In this document: in pieces, positions 63,631 to 64,000 of the stretch | How positions within the stretch are numbered: position 1 is the stretch's first letter | How the letters are laid out: the number at the start of each line of letters is the position of its first letter | Assembly (NCBI RefSeq): GCF_003692615.1 | Contig: NZ_CP023540.1 | Location: 1,240,001 to 1,304,000 of the forward strand | Source of the DNA: Chryseobacterium sp. 6424 | GTDB taxonomy: Bacteria; Bacteroidota; Bacteroidia; Flavobacteriales; Weeksellaceae | Reading direction: 5' to 3' | Length of the DNA: 64,000 bases | Notes under the pieces: model-generated | Told to the model about the DNA's origin: nothing | What the model saw: only the letters and a program-made list of their open reading frames with translations | Database searches by the model: none | Translations under genes and position numbers: made by a program

Positions 63631-63660
63631 TTTGTTTTTTAGTTTTTTTTGATACCTTTG
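63631..63660 (+). promoter_or_regulatory. Promoter of the TetR-family gene
   Basis: TTTG at 63631-63634, an 18-base spacer and TACCTTTG at 63653-63660 match the Bacteroidota consensus exactly; the ATG follows 12 bases later. Confidence 0.75.
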
Positions 63661-63672
63661 CCTCCTTAAATT

Positions 63673-64000
63673 ATGGAAGACAAACAATTTTTTTTGACAA
63701 AGGCATCGGAACTGTTTATCGAGAATGGCCCGAAAGCCGTGACCATGGATGATATTGCGGCAGCGTTTGGTATTTCTAAAAAAAAACTTTACCAGATGTT
63801 CCGTAATAAAGAAGAATTACTAGAGGAGATTCTCCGCTATAATCTTGACCTTGTGATTTCAAAACTGAATTACCTTGATGAGAATATTGAAAGTGCAATA
63901 GAAAGGATGTTTTGCCGAGACGAAGAAATCGAAAAAATGTCACATTCCAATAAAACATTGATGATCCGGCAATTGCTGAAATATTACCCTGCCATTTTTA
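63673..64000 (+). CDS. TetR/AcrR family transcriptional regulator, N-terminal part
   Basis: An open frame from ATG 63673 runs past the window end (109 full codons seen). It begins MEDKQFFLTKASELFIENG and contains the TetR helix-turn-helix TMDDIAAAFGISKKKLYQMFRNKEELLEEI (about residues 23-52). Ligand domain starts after residue 55 and is mostly outside the window. It is divergent from csgA with 213 bases between the two starts, so it could regulate the curli operon, but many TetR genes regulate distant targets. No palindromic operator stands out in the gap. Confidence 0.9.
   Translation, partial: MEDKQFFLTKASELFIENGPKAVTMDDIAAAFGISKKKLYQMFRNKEELLEEILRYNLDLVISKLNYLDENIESAIERMFCRDEEIEKMSHSNKTLMIRQLLKYYPAIF

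Overview
This 64 kb window reads as chromosomal DNA of a Bacteroidota bacterium, most likely a flavobacterium of the Chryseobacterium/Kaistella type (family Weeksellaceae). The evidence is the mix of family-specific genes (PorQ of type IX secretion, a lipidated TamA-like Omp85 protein, a GT117/DUF2723 membrane protein, SusC/RagA-style TonB receptors starting with a carboxypeptidase-like domain), the split atpD-atpC pair, and promoters of the Bacteroidota type (TTTG or ATTG, about 18 bases, TAnnTTTG). No rRNA or tRNA gene was seen.

Layout. 1-6.7 kb: a type I restriction-modification operon (hsdM, cut by the window edge, then hsdS, hsdR and a YgjP-like metallopeptidase). It is interrupted between hsdS and hsdR by a GxxExxY gene bracketed by two copies of a repeat-rich spacer. 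6.8-12.4 kb: alkyladenine glycosylase, a 627-base stretch with no gene, TypA, a YdcH-like peptide, and a BlaI/BlaR1-like repressor-peptidase pair with a clear palindromic operator. 12.6-20.1 kb: YchF, a decayed short-chain dehydrogenase, an FMN reductase, a SERCA-like P-type ATPase, an AI-2E family permease and an AIM24-like protein. 20.3-25.3 kb: topoisomerase IV (parE, parC) with a small membrane protein gene between. 25.3-32.2 kb: PDZ mini-protein, TamL-like protein, TrmH methyltransferase, a YtxH/holin-like envelope operon, cmk and porQ. 32.2-37.6 kb: pyrH-frr, a few housekeeping genes, ribF and atpD-atpC. 37.7-45.1 kb (mostly minus strand): a B12-binding radical SAM protein, a frameshifted EamA permease, an HTH protein, rnk, and two PLP enzymes. 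45.3-58.1 kb: a GT117 protein, kdsA, a TonB-dependent receptor, a GNAT-nitrilase fusion, anmK, lptC, an outer-membrane protein and holB.

58.1-63.5 kb is the most interesting stretch: a complete minus-strand curli (functional amyloid) operon, csgA-csgB-csgE-csgF-csgG plus a six-th lipoprotein gene, with a TetR-family regulator starting divergently beside it. Several parts differ from the enterobacterial model: CsgA is a perfectly periodic 22 x 11-residue, lysine- and arginine-free, Asp-rich fibre protein; CsgE carries an extra N-terminal domain that looks like the curli inhibitor CsgH; CsgG has an added C-terminal beta-barrel-like domain; a PD40/TolB-like lipoprotein ends the operon; and a hairpin between csgA and csgB probably lowers expression of everything after csgA.

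Two genes (the short-chain dehydrogenase and the EamA permease) carry frameshifts or a nonsense codon. They may be true pseudogenes or assembly errors, and the sequence alone cannot decide. All functions are inferred from recognisable motifs in the translated sequence; no database search was run.
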